Made by a program: the position numbers and the translations under genes. Source: Pseudomonas sp. CC6-YY-74 (lineage in GTDB: Bacteria > Pseudomonadota > Gammaproteobacteria > Pseudomonadales > Pseudomonadaceae). From it: a stretch of DNA of 64,000 nt. Location: positions 4,068,001-4,132,000 of the forward strand of contig NZ_CP019947.1 of the NCBI RefSeq assembly GCF_002025205.1, given 5' to 3'. This document shows positions 46,522 to 55,564 of the stretch, one piece after another. Within the stretch, counting starts at the first letter, position 1, and each line of letters begins with the position of its first letter. Below the pieces are notes generated by a model that ran no database searches, had not been told where the DNA came from, and saw only the letters and a program-made list of their open reading frames with translations.

Positions 46522-47465
46522 TCTGCTGCCTCCAGCTTGGCTAAAACTTCATCGCGCAGGTCGGGGGCGGCGAGCGGGAAGCCGAGTTTGCGTCGCGCTT
46601 GCAGGTAGCTCTGCGCCACGGCGCGAGCCAGGGCGCGTACGCGCAGGATGTATTGCTGGCGCGCGGTCACCGAAATGGCGCGGCGGGCATCCAGCAGGTT
46701 GAAGGTGTGCGAGGCCTTGAGCACCATCTCGTAAGTCGGTAGCGGCAGTTCCAGCTCGATCAGGCGATTGGCTTCCGACTCATAGAAATCGAACAGCTCG
46801 AACAGCTTCTCGACGTTGGCGTGCTCGAAGTTGTAGGTCGACTGCTCCACCTCGTTCTGGTGGAACACATCGCCATAGGTGACCTTGCCGAATTTGCCGT
46901 CGGTCCACACCAGGTCGTAGACCGAGTCGACGCCCTGAATGTACATGGCCAGGCGTTCCAGGCCGTAGGTGATCTCGCCGGTCACCGGGTAGCACTCGAT
47001 GCCGCCGACTTGCTGGAAGTAGGTGAACTGGGTGACTTCCATGCCGTTCAGCCAGATTTCCCAGCCCAGACCCCAGGCGCCGAGGGTCGGCGATTCCCAG
47101 TTGTCCTCGACGAAGCGGACGTCGTGTACCAGCGGATCGATGCCGATGGCCTGCAGCGAGCCGAGGTACAGCTCCTGGAAGTTTTCCGGGTTGGGTTTGA
47201 GCACCACCTGGAACTGGTAGTAATGCTGCAGGCGGTTGGGGTTCTCGCCATAGCGGCCGTCAGTCGGACGCCGCGAGGGCTGCACGTAGGCGGCGTTCCA
47301 GGTCTCTGGGCCGATGGCACGCAGGAACGTGGCAGTGTGGAAGGTGCCGGCGCCCACTTCCATATCGTAAGGCTGCAACACCACACAACCTTGCTCGGCC
47401 CAGTACTGCTGCAGGGTGAGGATCAAGTCTTGGAAGGTGCGCACGGCAGGCGTAGTCTGGCTCAC
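46518..47465 (-). CDS. glyQ: Glycyl-tRNA synthetase alpha chain
   Basis: The 315-aa catalytic subunit of the alpha2beta2 class II enzyme has TFQDLILTLQQYWAEQGC at the N-terminus, VGAGTFHTATFLRAIGPE, PSRRPTDGRYGENPNR and QVGGIECYPVTGEITYGLERLA. The start is probably the GTG at 47465 (SQTTPAVRT follows, the family start); an upstream ATG at 47516 lacks homology. It is divergent from tag. Confidence 0.96.
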   Translation of the reverse strand: MSQTTPAVRTFQDLILTLQQYWAEQGCVVLQPYDMEVGAGTFHTATFLRAIGPETWNAAYVQPSRRPTDGRYGENPNRLQHYYQFQVVLKPNPENFQELYLGSLQAIGIDPLVHDVRFVEDNWESPTLGAWGLGWEIWLNGMEVTQFTYFQQVGGIECYPVTGEITYGLERLAMYIQGVDSVYDLVWTDGKFGKVTYGDVFHQNEVEQSTYNFEHANVEKLFELFDFYESEANRLIELELPLPTYEMVLKASHTFNLLDARRAISVTARQQYILRVRALARAVAQSYLQARRKLGFPLAAPDLRDEVLAKLEAAE

Positions 47466-47548
47466 GGAAAATTCACCTGTTGGGGCTGCGACAGAAAGGG
47501 CGGGAGTATACCCCAATCGACGCGGCCTCCACCGCCCTGGAAGGCCCT

Positions 47549-48103
47549 ATGCCGCGTTGCTTCTGGTGTACCGACGACCCGCTCTACCAGGCCTATCACG
47601 ATCAGGAATGGGGCGTGCCGCAGCGCGATCCCCAAGCCCTGTTCGAGTTATTGCTGCTGGAGGGCTTTCAGGCCGGCTTGTCCTGGATAACCGTGCTGAA
47701 GAAGCGCGAACGCTACCGTGAGGTGCTGTTCGGCTTCGACGTGCAGCGTTTAGCCGCTATGAGCGATGAGTATCTGGAAAGCCTGATGCAAGACCCCGGC
47801 ATCATCCGCAATCGCTTGAAACTCAAGGCCGCACGGCAGAACGCCCAGGCCTGGCTGCGGCTGGAGGATCCGCTGGCGCTGCTCTGGTCGTTCGTCGGCG
47901 GTCAGCCGAAGCTCAATCACTTCAGCCAGCGCAGCCAGGTGCCGGCCATCACCGAGGAGGCCGAAGCCATGAGCAAGGCGCTGAAGAAGGCCGGCTTCAC
48001 TTTCGTTGGCCCGACCATCTGCTACGCCTATATGCAGGCCACGGGGATGGTCATGGACCACACCACCGATTGTGACCGCTATGCCGCGCTGTGCCGTGCC
48101 TAG
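47549..48103 (+). CDS. tag: DNA-3-methyladenine glycosylase I
   Basis: The 184-aa enzyme starts MPRCFWCTDDPLYQAYHDQEWG, with the Cys and His of the structural zinc site, the other ligands being in MDHTTDCDRY near the C-terminus. It removes 3-methyladenine from alkylated DNA. The ATG at 47549 gives the family start and is only 83 bp from the divergent glyQ. Confidence 0.95.
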   Translation: MPRCFWCTDDPLYQAYHDQEWGVPQRDPQALFELLLLEGFQAGLSWITVLKKRERYREVLFGFDVQRLAAMSDEYLESLMQDPGIIRNRLKLKAARQNAQAWLRLEDPLALLWSFVGGQPKLNHFSQRSQVPAITEEAEAMSKALKKAGFTFVGPTICYAYMQATGMVMDHTTDCDRYAALCRA

Positions 48104-48120
48104 CGGAGATGGTGTGACCC

Positions 48121-48182
48121 CGTAGGGCGGGTGCAACCCGCCTGGATCATCCGCGAGACTGACGGGTTGCACCCGCCCTACG
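48121..48182. repeat. Perfect 20-bp inverted repeat (REP-like hairpin)
   Basis: The arms 48121-48140 and 48163-48182 are perfect complements around a 22-nt loop. The arms read CGTAGGGCGGGTGCAACCCG, the GTAGGG...CCCTAC type also seen near 1671-2107 and 12864-12936. It lies between tag and the acyltransferase gene and may end the tag transcript. Confidence 0.8.
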
Positions 48183-48265
48183 TCCCAACCCAAACCACGC
48201 GGCACGCCCGCAACCGGCTCAGCCGGTTACAATGCCGGCTTTTACCCAACTGCCTGGAGTCATAC

Positions 48266-49153
48266 GTGGAAGCATTCAAAGGCCGCCTGGTGGTCGGCTT
48301 TCTCCGTCTGTTCGCCCTGCTGCCCTGGCGCGCCGTTCAGGCGGTGGGCAATGTCATCGGCTGGCTGATGTGGAAGCTGCCGAACAGCTCGCGCGAGGTG
48401 GTGCGGATCAACCTGGCCAAGTGCTTCCCTGAGTTGGGCGAGGCCGAGCGTGAGCGCCTGGTCGGTCAGAGCCTCAAGGACATCGGCAAGACATTCACCG
48501 AAAGCGCCTGCGCCTGGATCTGGCCGGCACAGAAGTCCATCGGCCTGATCCGTGAGGTCGAGGGCCTGGACGTCCTCGAGCAAGCCCTGGCCAGCGGCAA
48601 GGGCGTGGTCGGCATCACCAGCCACCTGGGCAACTGGGAAGTGCTCAATCACTTCTATTGTGACCAGTGCAAGCCGATCATTTTCTACCGGCCGCCCAAG
48701 CTCAAGGCGGTCGACGAGTTGCTGCGCAAGCAGCGGGTCCAACTGGGCAACCGGGTGGCCCCTTCGACCCGCGAAGGTATCCTCAGCGTCATCAAGGAAG
48801 TGCGCAAAGGCGGCGCCGTGGGCATTCCCGCTGACCCTGAGCCGAGTCTCTCCGCGGGCGTGTTCGTGCCCTTTCTGGCCACCCAAGCGCTGACCAGCAA
48901 ATTCGTGGCCGGCATGCTGGTCGGCGGCAAGGCCCGCGGTGTGTTCCTGCATGCCTTGCGCCTGGCCGATGGTTCCGGCTTCAAGGTGATCCTCGAGGCG
49001 GCGCCAGCGGAGATGTACAGCGAAGATGTGGAAGTCGCGGTGGCGGCCATGAGCGCGGTCATCGAGAAATACGTGCGGGCCTACCCGAGCCAGTACATGT
49101 GGAGCATGAAACGCTTCAAGAAGCGCCCGCCAGGCGAGAAGAAGTGGTATTGA
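48266..49153 (+). CDS. Lipid A biosynthesis lauroyl-type acyltransferase (HtrB/LpxL family)
   Basis: The 295-aa LpxL-type inner-membrane acyltransferase has an N-terminal membrane segment (VVGFLRLFALLPWRAVQAVG) and the active motif SHLGNWE (HX4E). RKGGAVGIPADPEPS near residue 190 and the terminal EKYVRAYPSQYMWSMKRFKKRP are family marks. It adds a secondary acyl chain to lipid A; which chain cannot be told. The GTG at 48266, with CTGGAG about 10 nt upstream, is the likely start; earlier codons have no homology. Confidence 0.9.
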   Translation: MEAFKGRLVVGFLRLFALLPWRAVQAVGNVIGWLMWKLPNSSREVVRINLAKCFPELGEAERERLVGQSLKDIGKTFTESACAWIWPAQKSIGLIREVEGLDVLEQALASGKGVVGITSHLGNWEVLNHFYCDQCKPIIFYRPPKLKAVDELLRKQRVQLGNRVAPSTREGILSVIKEVRKGGAVGIPADPEPSLSAGVFVPFLATQALTSKFVAGMLVGGKARGVFLHALRLADGSGFKVILEAAPAEMYSEDVEVAVAAMSAVIEKYVRAYPSQYMWSMKRFKKRPPGEKKWY

Positions 49154-49252
49154 GGCGAGGCGCCCAATCGGTGCCTTTTGCCTTTTGCTGCTGGGCGTTT
49201 TCAGAGTTTTGCGCTATTAATCGCACCTCACCTGCTTAGGACGGTCACCTCT

Positions 49253-49516
49253 ATGCCCAGTCAGCGCCAGCATCCACGTACCTCGATGAAGTGCCGGATC
49301 AAGATCTGCCACCCGAGTTTCGGTGAAGTGGTGGCGCAGACCCGCGACCTCTCCGATGGCGGCGTCTACGTCAAACACCCGGATCTGCTGGCCCTGCCCC
49401 AAGGCACGATAGTCACGGGTCAGGTACAGGATCTGCCGATCGAGGCGCCGGTGCTGCAGATGGAAGTGATGCGGATGGACGCCGAGGGTATCGGTCTGCG
49501 CTTTATTGAGCGCTAG
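49253..49516 (+). CDS. PilZ-domain protein, c-di-GMP binding
   Basis: The 87-aa single PilZ domain has RQHPR (RxxxR) at residues 5-9 and DLSDGGVYV (D/NxSxxG) at about residues 32-40, the two c-di-GMP contact motifs. Its role is probably to relay c-di-GMP to a partner. The ATG at 49253 is chosen because the extra upstream codons overlap the previous gene's trailing sequence. Confidence 0.9.
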   Translation: MPSQRQHPRTSMKCRIKICHPSFGEVVAQTRDLSDGGVYVKHPDLLALPQGTIVTGQVQDLPIEAPVLQMEVMRMDAEGIGLRFIER

Positions 49517-49783
49517 TGGAAAAACTCTCGCCTACTGCGACCGCCCCCTGGCGCCCGCTGCTGGCGTTACGCTACGCGAAAAACCGGGTCATTTAGCTCA
49601 GTAAACTCCGCTATTTTTCGCGTACCGCGCCTTGCCGCGAACACCAGAAGACGCTCTCGCTACGGCGCTCGATATTTTCACAACCTCCGAGCGCTGACCA
49701 GCCGTCCGCGGCGCACAATAAAACTTATCTCCGCGGTCAAGAAAACGCTAGAATGCCGCGCGGTGAATATTCATCCGCCGCCG
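49517..49783. other. Spacer with hairpin-forming repeats before the preQ1 riboswitch
   Basis: No gene fits. CGCGAAAAA (about 49577) and TTTTTCGCG (about 49614) are inverted and could form a stem. The rest is GC-rich, with a promoter-like AT stretch (AATAAAACTT) near 49720. Confidence 0.4.
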
Positions 49784-49819
49784 CAATGGGTTCCCTAACC
49801 CCATCTCATTGAAAAAGGA
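49784..49819 (+). ncRNA. preQ1-I riboswitch upstream of the YhhQ-type transporter
   Basis: CAATGGGTTCCCTAACCCC, ATCTCATTG and AAAAAGGA form the compact preQ1-I layout: a short P1 stem, a C-rich loop and an A-rich tail. The loop TCC can pair with GGA of the tail, which is also the Shine-Dalgarno, so binding of preQ1 would block translation. The gene downstream imports queuosine precursors, which fits. Confidence 0.75.
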
Positions 49820-49825
49820 CATGTC

Positions 49826-50485
49826 ATGCCCACGGTCTCTGCGACGATCTGGCGCCCGGCTCTGGCCGGCCTGATCGCGTTTCACATGCTTATCATCATT
49901 GCCAGCAACTACCTGGTGCAGCTGCCCATGACCCTGTTCGGTTGGCAGACCACCTGGGGCGCGTTCAGCTTTCCGTTCATCTTCCTAGCGACCGACCTCA
50001 CCGTACGCCTGCTCGGTAAAGGCCCGGCGCGGCAAGTGATCGCGCGGGTCATGCTGCCCGCCTTGGTCGCGTCCTATGCGGTGTCCGTGCTGTTCCACAA
50101 CGGCAGTTTCGCCGGGGTTAGCGCGTTGCTAGCATTCAACCTATTCGTCGCCCGCATCGCCCTGGCCAGCTTCCTCGCCTATGTCCTCGGGCAACTGCTG
50201 GATATCCAGGTATTCGACCGTATGCGCAGCTTGCGTCAATGGTGGGTGGCCCCGGCCGCCTCGACGGTGCTGGGCAACCTGCTGGATACCTTCGTCTTCT
50301 TCTCCATCGCCTTCTGGCAAAGCAGCGACCTGTTCATGGCCGAGCACTGGGTCGAGATCGCGGCGGTGGATTACGCAATCAAACTGGCGGTCAGCCTGCT
50401 GCTCTTCGTGCCGCTCTACGGCATGCTGCTCAACGCCATCGCCCGGGCTGTGCCCAAGCGCGAGGCGCTGTCTTCCCGAGGTTGA
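49826..50485 (+). CDS. yhhQ: Queuosine precursor transporter (YhhQ/COG1738 family)
   Basis: The 219-aa membrane protein has about six helices and the family signatures FPFIFLATDLTVRLLGK, WVAPAASTVLGNLLDTFVFF and AVDYAIKLAVSLLLFVPLYGMLL. It is an importer of preQ1-type 7-deazapurines for tRNA queuosine. The ATG at 49826 lies 6 bp after the AAGGA of the riboswitch. A nearby ATG at 49821 is out of frame. Confidence 0.88.
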   Translation: MPTVSATIWRPALAGLIAFHMLIIIASNYLVQLPMTLFGWQTTWGAFSFPFIFLATDLTVRLLGKGPARQVIARVMLPALVASYAVSVLFHNGSFAGVSALLAFNLFVARIALASFLAYVLGQLLDIQVFDRMRSLRQWWVAPAASTVLGNLLDTFVFFSIAFWQSSDLFMAEHWVEIAAVDYAIKLAVSLLLFVPLYGMLLNAIARAVPKREALSSRG

Positions 50486-50671
50486 AGAACAACCCTGCTA
50501 GCTAGTGGCCTATACGGTTAGTTGCTTAGCTCAATTCTTCGGCTTGAGTCTTATCTGTGGGAGGCCCGAGCTCGGTGTTTCCTGTGCGCGGCAGCACAAC
50601 TGGGCAGCCCTGCGGACTGCATTCGCCGCTAGGCAGGTTCTCGACAGGCGGCTAGAGACTGCCGTGAGCTA

Positions 50672-50992
50672 CTAGGGTTGCTGCTGGCGTTTGTCCAGCT
50701 TGCGCAGGAATACCGTTATTTCCTTTTCCGCCTGCTTGTCGCCGTGGTCGTGCGCGGCTTGTAGGCCCTGCTCCCATGCCTGGCGGGCCGCCAGCGGTTG
50801 CTCGGCGGCCAACAGCGCCTTGCCGAGCAACTTCCAGGCGGCCGAATACTTGGGGTCGAGTTCGACGCAGCGCTGCAGGTGTTCGGCGGCGCGCGCCGGC
50901 TCGCCGGCATCCAGATAGCCTTTGCCCAGGCCGAAGCGCAGCAGGGCGTTGTCCACGCCCTTGGCCAGCATTTTTTCCAGGGATTCGAGCAT
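50672..50992 (-). CDS. TPR-repeat protein
   Basis: The 106-aa protein is made of about two and a half tetratricopeptide repeats (GYLDAGEPARAAEHLQRCVELDP; LGKALLAAEQPLAARQAWEQGL), with a charged C-terminal tail. TPRs mediate protein contacts; the partner is unknown. It sits between yhhQ (convergent) and trkA (same strand) with a REP hairpin upstream. Confidence 0.82.
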   Translation of the reverse strand: MLESLEKMLAKGVDNALLRFGLGKGYLDAGEPARAAEHLQRCVELDPKYSAAWKLLGKALLAAEQPLAARQAWEQGLQAAHDHGDKQAEKEITVFLRKLDKRQQQP

Positions 50993-51003
50993 AAAACCTC
51001 CGA

Positions 51004-51082
51004 GTAGGAGCGGGGGGAACGCCTAGTTGCATGCCCGCGAAGCGCTTGCGTTGCCCGGCTCGCGGGCATGGCCCGCTCCTAC
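51004..51082. repeat. REP-like hairpin between trkA and the TPR gene
   Basis: GTAGGAGCGGG (51004) and CCCGCTCCTAC (to 51082) form the outer arms; ATGCCCGCGA (51031) and TCGCGGGCAT (to 51069) form an inner pair. It is the standard pseudomonad REP shape. Confidence 0.7.
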
Positions 51083-51101
51083 GCTCGGAACAACGTCAGG
51101 G

Positions 51102-52475
51102 CTAGAAAAACGTCAGGCCGACCTGGAACAGGCGCTCAGCATCGCGGATGTACTTCTTGTCCACCAGGAACAGGATCACGTGGTCGCCGGATTCGATCAC
51201 CGTGGCATCGTGGGCGATCAGCACTTCCTCGGCGCGAATGATCGCCCCGATGGTGGTGCCCGGCGGTAGCGGGATGTCCTTGATCGCGCGGCCAACCACC
51301 TTGCTCGACTTGGCGTCGCCGTGGGCGATGGCCTCGATGGCTTCGGCGGCGCCGCGGCGTAACGAGTGCACGCTGACGATATCGCCCCGGCGCACGTGGG
51401 TCAGCAGGGTGCCGATGGTGGCCAGCTGCGGGCTGATGGCGATGTCGATCTCGCCGCCCTGGACCAGGTCGACATAGGCCGGGTTGTTGATCAGGGTCAT
51501 CACCTTGCGCGCGCCGAGACGTTTGGCCAGCAAGGACGACATGATGTTGGCCTCGTCGTCGTTGGTCAGGGCGAGGAAGATGTCGGCGTCGCTGATGTTC
51601 TCCTCGACCAGCAGGTCCTTGTCCGAGGCGCTGCCTTGCAGGACCACGGTGCTGTCGAGATTTTCCGAGAGGTAGCGGCAGCGCGCCGGGTTCATCTCGA
51701 TGATCTTCACCTGGTAGCGACTCTCGATCGCCTCGGCCAGGCGTTCGCCGATATGCCCGCCGCCGGCAATCACCACCTTCTTGTAGCTGACTTCCATGCG
51801 GCGCATTTCGCTCATCACCGCGCGGATATGGCCCTTGGCGGCGATGAAGAACACCTCGTCATCGGCCTCGATCACGGTGTCGCCCTGGGGAATGATCGGC
51901 CGGTTGCGGCGGAAGATTGCGGCCACCCGGGTGTCGACATTGGGCATGTGCTCGCGCAACTGACGCAGTTGCTGGCCGACCAGCGGGCCGCCGTAGTAGG
52001 CGCGCACGGCTACCAGCTGGGCCTTGCCTTCCGCGAAGTCGATTACCTGCAGCGAGCCGGGGTATTCGATCAGGCGCTTGATGTAGTTGGTTACCACCTG
52101 TTCCGGGCTGATCAGCACGTCGACCGGAATCGCTTCGTTGTTGAACAGGCCGGAGCGGGTCAGGTAGGCAGCCTCGCGCACCCGGGCAATCTTGGTCGGG
52201 GTGTGGAACAGGGTGTAGGCCACCTGGCAGGCGATCATGTTGACTTCGTCGCTGTTGGTCACCGCGATCAACATGTCGGCATCGTCCGCGCCGGCCTGGC
52301 GCAGCACGGTGGGGAAGGAGCCGCGGCCCTGTACGGTGCGAATATCCAGACGGTCGCTGAGCTGGCGCAGGCGATCACCATCGGTGTCGACCACGGTGAT
52401 GTCGTTGGCCTCGCTGGCCAGGTGTTCCGCCAGGGTGCCGCCGACTTGGCCAGCGCCGAGAATGATGATTTTCAA
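51102..52475 (-). CDS. trkA: Trk potassium uptake regulatory protein TrkA
   Basis: The 457-aa cytosolic NAD-binding regulator of Trk K+ channels has two tandem RCK units. The first Rossmann loop is ILGAGQVGGTLAEHL (residues 4-18), the second is VVIAGGGHIGERLAEAI near residue 234, each followed by a TrkA-C domain. It gates the membrane channel TrkH/TrkG. The order trkA-rsmB-fmt-def matches the pseudomonad layout. Confidence 0.96.
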   Translation of the reverse strand: MKIIILGAGQVGGTLAEHLASEANDITVVDTDGDRLRQLSDRLDIRTVQGRGSFPTVLRQAGADDADMLIAVTNSDEVNMIACQVAYTLFHTPTKIARVREAAYLTRSGLFNNEAIPVDVLISPEQVVTNYIKRLIEYPGSLQVIDFAEGKAQLVAVRAYYGGPLVGQQLRQLREHMPNVDTRVAAIFRRNRPIIPQGDTVIEADDEVFFIAAKGHIRAVMSEMRRMEVSYKKVVIAGGGHIGERLAEAIESRYQVKIIEMNPARCRYLSENLDSTVVLQGSASDKDLLVEENISDADIFLALTNDDEANIMSSLLAKRLGARKVMTLINNPAYVDLVQGGEIDIAISPQLATIGTLLTHVRRGDIVSVHSLRRGAAEAIEAIAHGDAKSSKVVGRAIKDIPLPPGTTIGAIIRAEEVLIAHDATVIESGDHVILFLVDKKYIRDAERLFQVGLTFF

Positions 52476-52591
52476 GCGATCACTCCTGTTGGGTGGGCTG
52501 GGCTGCGTTCAGCTCGAGTCCACCAACTCCAGTTATACGGGCGTTGCGCTGGACTCAAGCCTGCGCGGCCCGGCCCAGCCGACGAATCTGT

Positions 52592-53896
52592 TCAGCATGC
52601 GGCGATCTTGCTCAGCTTGGCATAGTAGAAACCATCGTGACCGTCGATTTGTGGCAACAACTGGCGACCATGGGCCGGCTTGAGACCGAAGTCGGCGTTT
52701 ATCTCCAGCTCACGTGCGCCTGGGGTTCGGGCGAGAAAGGCGGCGATGTTGTCACTGTTCTCCATGGGCAGCACCGAGCAGGTGGCATACAGCAGAATGC
52801 CGCCGACTTGCAGAGTCGGCCACAGGGCGTCCAGCAACTCGCCCTGCAGCTGGGCCAGCGCGGGAATATCCGCGGGCTGACGGGTCAGCTTGATGTCCGG
52901 ATGGCGGCGAATCACCCCGGTGGCGGAGCACGGCGCGTCGAGCAGAATTCGCTGGAACGGCTGGCCATCCCACCAGGCTGCGGTATCACGCCCATCGGCG
53001 GCGATCAGCTCGGCGTCCAGGTTGAGGCGCTTGAGGTTTTCGCGCACCCGCACCAGACGCTTTGCTTCCAGGTCCACTGCGACCACGCCGGCCAGCGCGG
53101 GTTCGGCTTCGAGCAGGTGACAGGTCTTGCCGCCCGGTGCGCAGCAGGCATCCAGCACCCGTTGCCCTGGGGCCAGGTCGAGCAGCTCGGCGGCCAGTTG
53201 CGCGGCTTCGTCCTGCACACTGAGGTGGCCTGCGGCGAAGCCTGGCAAGCTGGTGACGTCGCACGCTTGGAGCAAACGGATGCCGTCGCGGCTGAACGTG
53301 CAGGGTTCGGCGGCGAATCCGCTCCGGCGCAGTTCAGCCAGGTAGTCATCGCGGCTGCCGAGGCGGCGATTGACCCGCAAAATCAGCGGCGGATGGGCGT
53401 TGTTGGCCGCGCAGATGGCTTGCCATTGTTCGGGCCACTGGGCTTTCAGGGTTTTCTGCAGCCAGCGTGGGTGGGCGCTATGCAGCACCGGATCGCGGTC
53501 CAGGCTGGCAATAATGCTGTCGCTTTCGCGCTGGGCGTTGCGCAGCACGGCATTGAGCAGGCCCTTGAGCGAAGGCTTCTTCAGCTTGTCGATACAGGCC
53601 ACGGTCTCGCCGATGGCGGCGTGGGCGGGAATACGGGTGTAGAACAGTTGATACAGCCCGATCAGCAGCAGTGCCTCGACATCACGGTCGACCGCTTTGA
53701 AGGGTTTTTGCAGCAGCTTTTCGGCGATCAGCGCCAGGCGTGGTTGCCAGCGTGCAGTACCGAACGCCAGATCCTGGGCCAGGCCGCGGTCGCGCTGTTC
53801 AACCTTGTCCAGCAGCGGCGGCAGGCTGCTGCCCAGCGAGGCTTTGCCATTGAGTACGACGGCCAGGGCGCGGGCGGCGGCGAGACGAGGGTTCAT
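52592..53896 (-). CDS. rsmB: 16S rRNA (cytosine-967-C5)-methyltransferase RsmB
   Basis: The 434-aa protein has an N-terminal NusB-like RNA-binding domain (about residues 5-135) and a C-terminal methyltransferase domain with DACCAPGGKTCHLLE (SAM loop, about residue 253) and DAPCSATGVIRRHPDI, with the catalytic cysteine. It methylates C967. Its ATG overlaps the fmt stop by 4 bases. Confidence 0.96.
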   Translation of the reverse strand: MNPRLAAARALAVVLNGKASLGSSLPPLLDKVEQRDRGLAQDLAFGTARWQPRLALIAEKLLQKPFKAVDRDVEALLLIGLYQLFYTRIPAHAAIGETVACIDKLKKPSLKGLLNAVLRNAQRESDSIIASLDRDPVLHSAHPRWLQKTLKAQWPEQWQAICAANNAHPPLILRVNRRLGSRDDYLAELRRSGFAAEPCTFSRDGIRLLQACDVTSLPGFAAGHLSVQDEAAQLAAELLDLAPGQRVLDACCAPGGKTCHLLEAEPALAGVVAVDLEAKRLVRVRENLKRLNLDAELIAADGRDTAAWWDGQPFQRILLDAPCSATGVIRRHPDIKLTRQPADIPALAQLQGELLDALWPTLQVGGILLYATCSVLPMENSDNIAAFLARTPGARELEINADFGLKPAHGRQLLPQIDGHDGFYYAKLSKIAAC

Positions 53897-54837
53897 ACGC
53901 CGAGCACCAGGTCGACGGCGAACTGCTCGCGGCGACTGTTGTACAGGTCACTGAAATTAAGTGCCTTGCCGCCCGGTAGTTGCAGGCGGGTCAAGCGCAG
54001 TGCGCCTTGGCCACAGGCAACCATCAGGCCCTGCTTGTCGGCCGACAGTATGCTGCCGGGTGCACCACTGCCCTCGCCCAACTCAGCCGCATGCACCTTC
54101 AGCGCTTCGCCACTCAGCGTGCTGTGGCAGATCGGCCAGGGGTGGAAGGCCCGCACCAGCCGCTCCAGTTCCAGCGCCGGGCGCGTCCAGTCCAGGCGTG
54201 CTTCATCCTTGTTCAGCTTGTGCGCGTAGGTGGCCAGGCTGTCGTCCTGCACTTCGCCAACCAGGCTGCTACTGGCCAGGCCGCCGATCGCTTCGATCAC
54301 CGCCTGCGGGCCAAGGCCGGCCAGACGGTCATGCAGGCTGCCGCCGGTGTCGTCGGCAGCAATCGGCGTGCTGACTTTCAGCAGCATCGGTCCGGTGTCC
54401 AGGCCTGCTTCCATCTGCATCACGGTGACGCCTGATTCACTGTCGCCGGCTTCGATGGCGCGCTGGATCGGTGCGGCGCCGCGCCAGCGCGGCAGCAGCG
54501 AGGCGTGGCTGTTGATGCAGCCCAGGCGCGGGATATCCAGCACCACCTGCGGCAGGATCAGGCCGTAGGCCACGACCACCAGCAGGTCTGGCGCGAGCGC
54601 TGCCAGCTCAGCCTGGGCTGCCGGGTCGCGCAGGGTCTGCGGTTGATAGAGCGGAACTCCATGCTGCAGTGCGAGCTGCTTGACCGGGCTGGCGGTGAGC
54701 TTCTGTCCGCGACCGGCCGGCCGATCCGGCTGGCTATACACCGCGATGATCTGGTGCGGGCTATCGAGCAGAGCCTTGAGGTGTTCGGCAGCGAACTCCG
54801 GGGTGCCGGCAAAGACGATACGCAAAGACTCGGACAT
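53893..54837 (-). CDS. fmt: Methionyl-tRNA formyltransferase
   Basis: The 314-aa enzyme has an N-terminal Rossmann domain with RIVFAGTPEFAAEHL (residues 5-19) and the catalytic segment NSHASLLPRWRGAAPIQRAI, with VTVMQMEAGLDTGPML. The C-terminal domain binds tRNA. It formylates initiator Met-tRNA. def lies upstream on the same strand, separated by a hairpin. Confidence 0.96.
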   Translation of the reverse strand: MSESLRIVFAGTPEFAAEHLKALLDSPHQIIAVYSQPDRPAGRGQKLTASPVKQLALQHGVPLYQPQTLRDPAAQAELAALAPDLLVVVAYGLILPQVVLDIPRLGCINSHASLLPRWRGAAPIQRAIEAGDSESGVTVMQMEAGLDTGPMLLKVSTPIAADDTGGSLHDRLAGLGPQAVIEAIGGLASSSLVGEVQDDSLATYAHKLNKDEARLDWTRPALELERLVRAFHPWPICHSTLSGEALKVHAAELGEGSGAPGSILSADKQGLMVACGQGALRLTRLQLPGGKALNFSDLYNSRREQFAVDLVLGV

Positions 54838-54854
54838 GGGTTCTCGCTAATCAC

Positions 54855-54892
54855 TACTGAAAAAGAAGAAGGCTTGCCGCGGCAAGCCTTCT
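54855..54892 (-). terminator. Terminator-like hairpin between def and fmt
   Basis: AGAAGGCTTGCC-GC-GGCAAGCCTTCT is a perfect 12-bp inverted repeat (54867-54892). On the minus strand it is followed by TTCTTTTTC, so it should end def transcripts, or attenuate read-through into fmt. Confidence 0.75.
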
Positions 54893-54905
54893 ATCAAGGT
54901 GTGGC

Positions 54906-55412
54906 TCAAGCCTGCTGGCGATGTTGCTTTTCCAGCTTCTTCTTGATCCGGTCGCGTTTGAGGTTGGACAAGTAATCGACGAACAGCTTGCCGTTGAGGT
55001 GATCGCACTCGTGCTGGATGCACACCGCGAGCAGGCCTTCGGCGACCAGTTCGTAGGGCTGGCCATCGCGGTCCAGCGCCTTGATTTTGAGCTTGGTCGG
55101 TCGATCGACGTTTTCGTAGAAGCCGGGGACCGACAGGCAGCCTTCCTGGTACTGCTCGACCTCGTCGGTCAGGATCTCGAACTCGGGGTTGATGAACACC
55201 CGGGGTTCGCTTCGGTCTTCCGACAGATCCATCACCACTAGGCGCTTGTGCACGTTGACCTGGGTCGCGGCCAGGCCGATGCCCGGGGCTTCGTACATGG
55301 TTTCAAACATGTCGTCGATCAGTTGACGCAAGGCGTCGTCGACCATGTCCACCGGCTTGGCGATTGTGCGCAAGCGTGGATCGGGAAATTCGAGGATGTT
55401 TAAGATAGCCAT
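54906..55412 (-). CDS. def: Peptide deformylase
   Basis: The 168-aa metalloenzyme has the three PDF motifs: GIGLAATQV (about residue 45), EGCLSVPG (about residue 90) with the metal-binding Cys, and QHECDHLNG (about residue 133) with the HExxH metal site. It removes the N-formyl group from nascent proteins. It starts MAILNILEFPD. Confidence 0.97.
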   Translation of the reverse strand: MAILNILEFPDPRLRTIAKPVDMVDDALRQLIDDMFETMYEAPGIGLAATQVNVHKRLVVMDLSEDRSEPRVFINPEFEILTDEVEQYQEGCLSVPGFYENVDRPTKLKIKALDRDGQPYELVAEGLLAVCIQHECDHLNGKLFVDYLSNLKRDRIKKKLEKQHRQQA

Positions 55413-55564
55413 ATGCGTTTGTGATGCACTTGTGGAATAAAGTCAAAATCCGCTGCTAAGATGATGAGCAGCATTGAAAAACGGCTTCACGCCGCAGTAC
55501 TACTGGGTTTAGTCGCGGCGCTAGGGCGCTCCACGTGAAGACACATAATAAAGGGATTCACCGC

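Noticed and set aside
52493..54229. A 578-codon open frame antisense to rsmB and fmt
   Set aside because: It spans two real genes on the other strand and has only low-complexity Gln/Ala/Gly-rich sequence.
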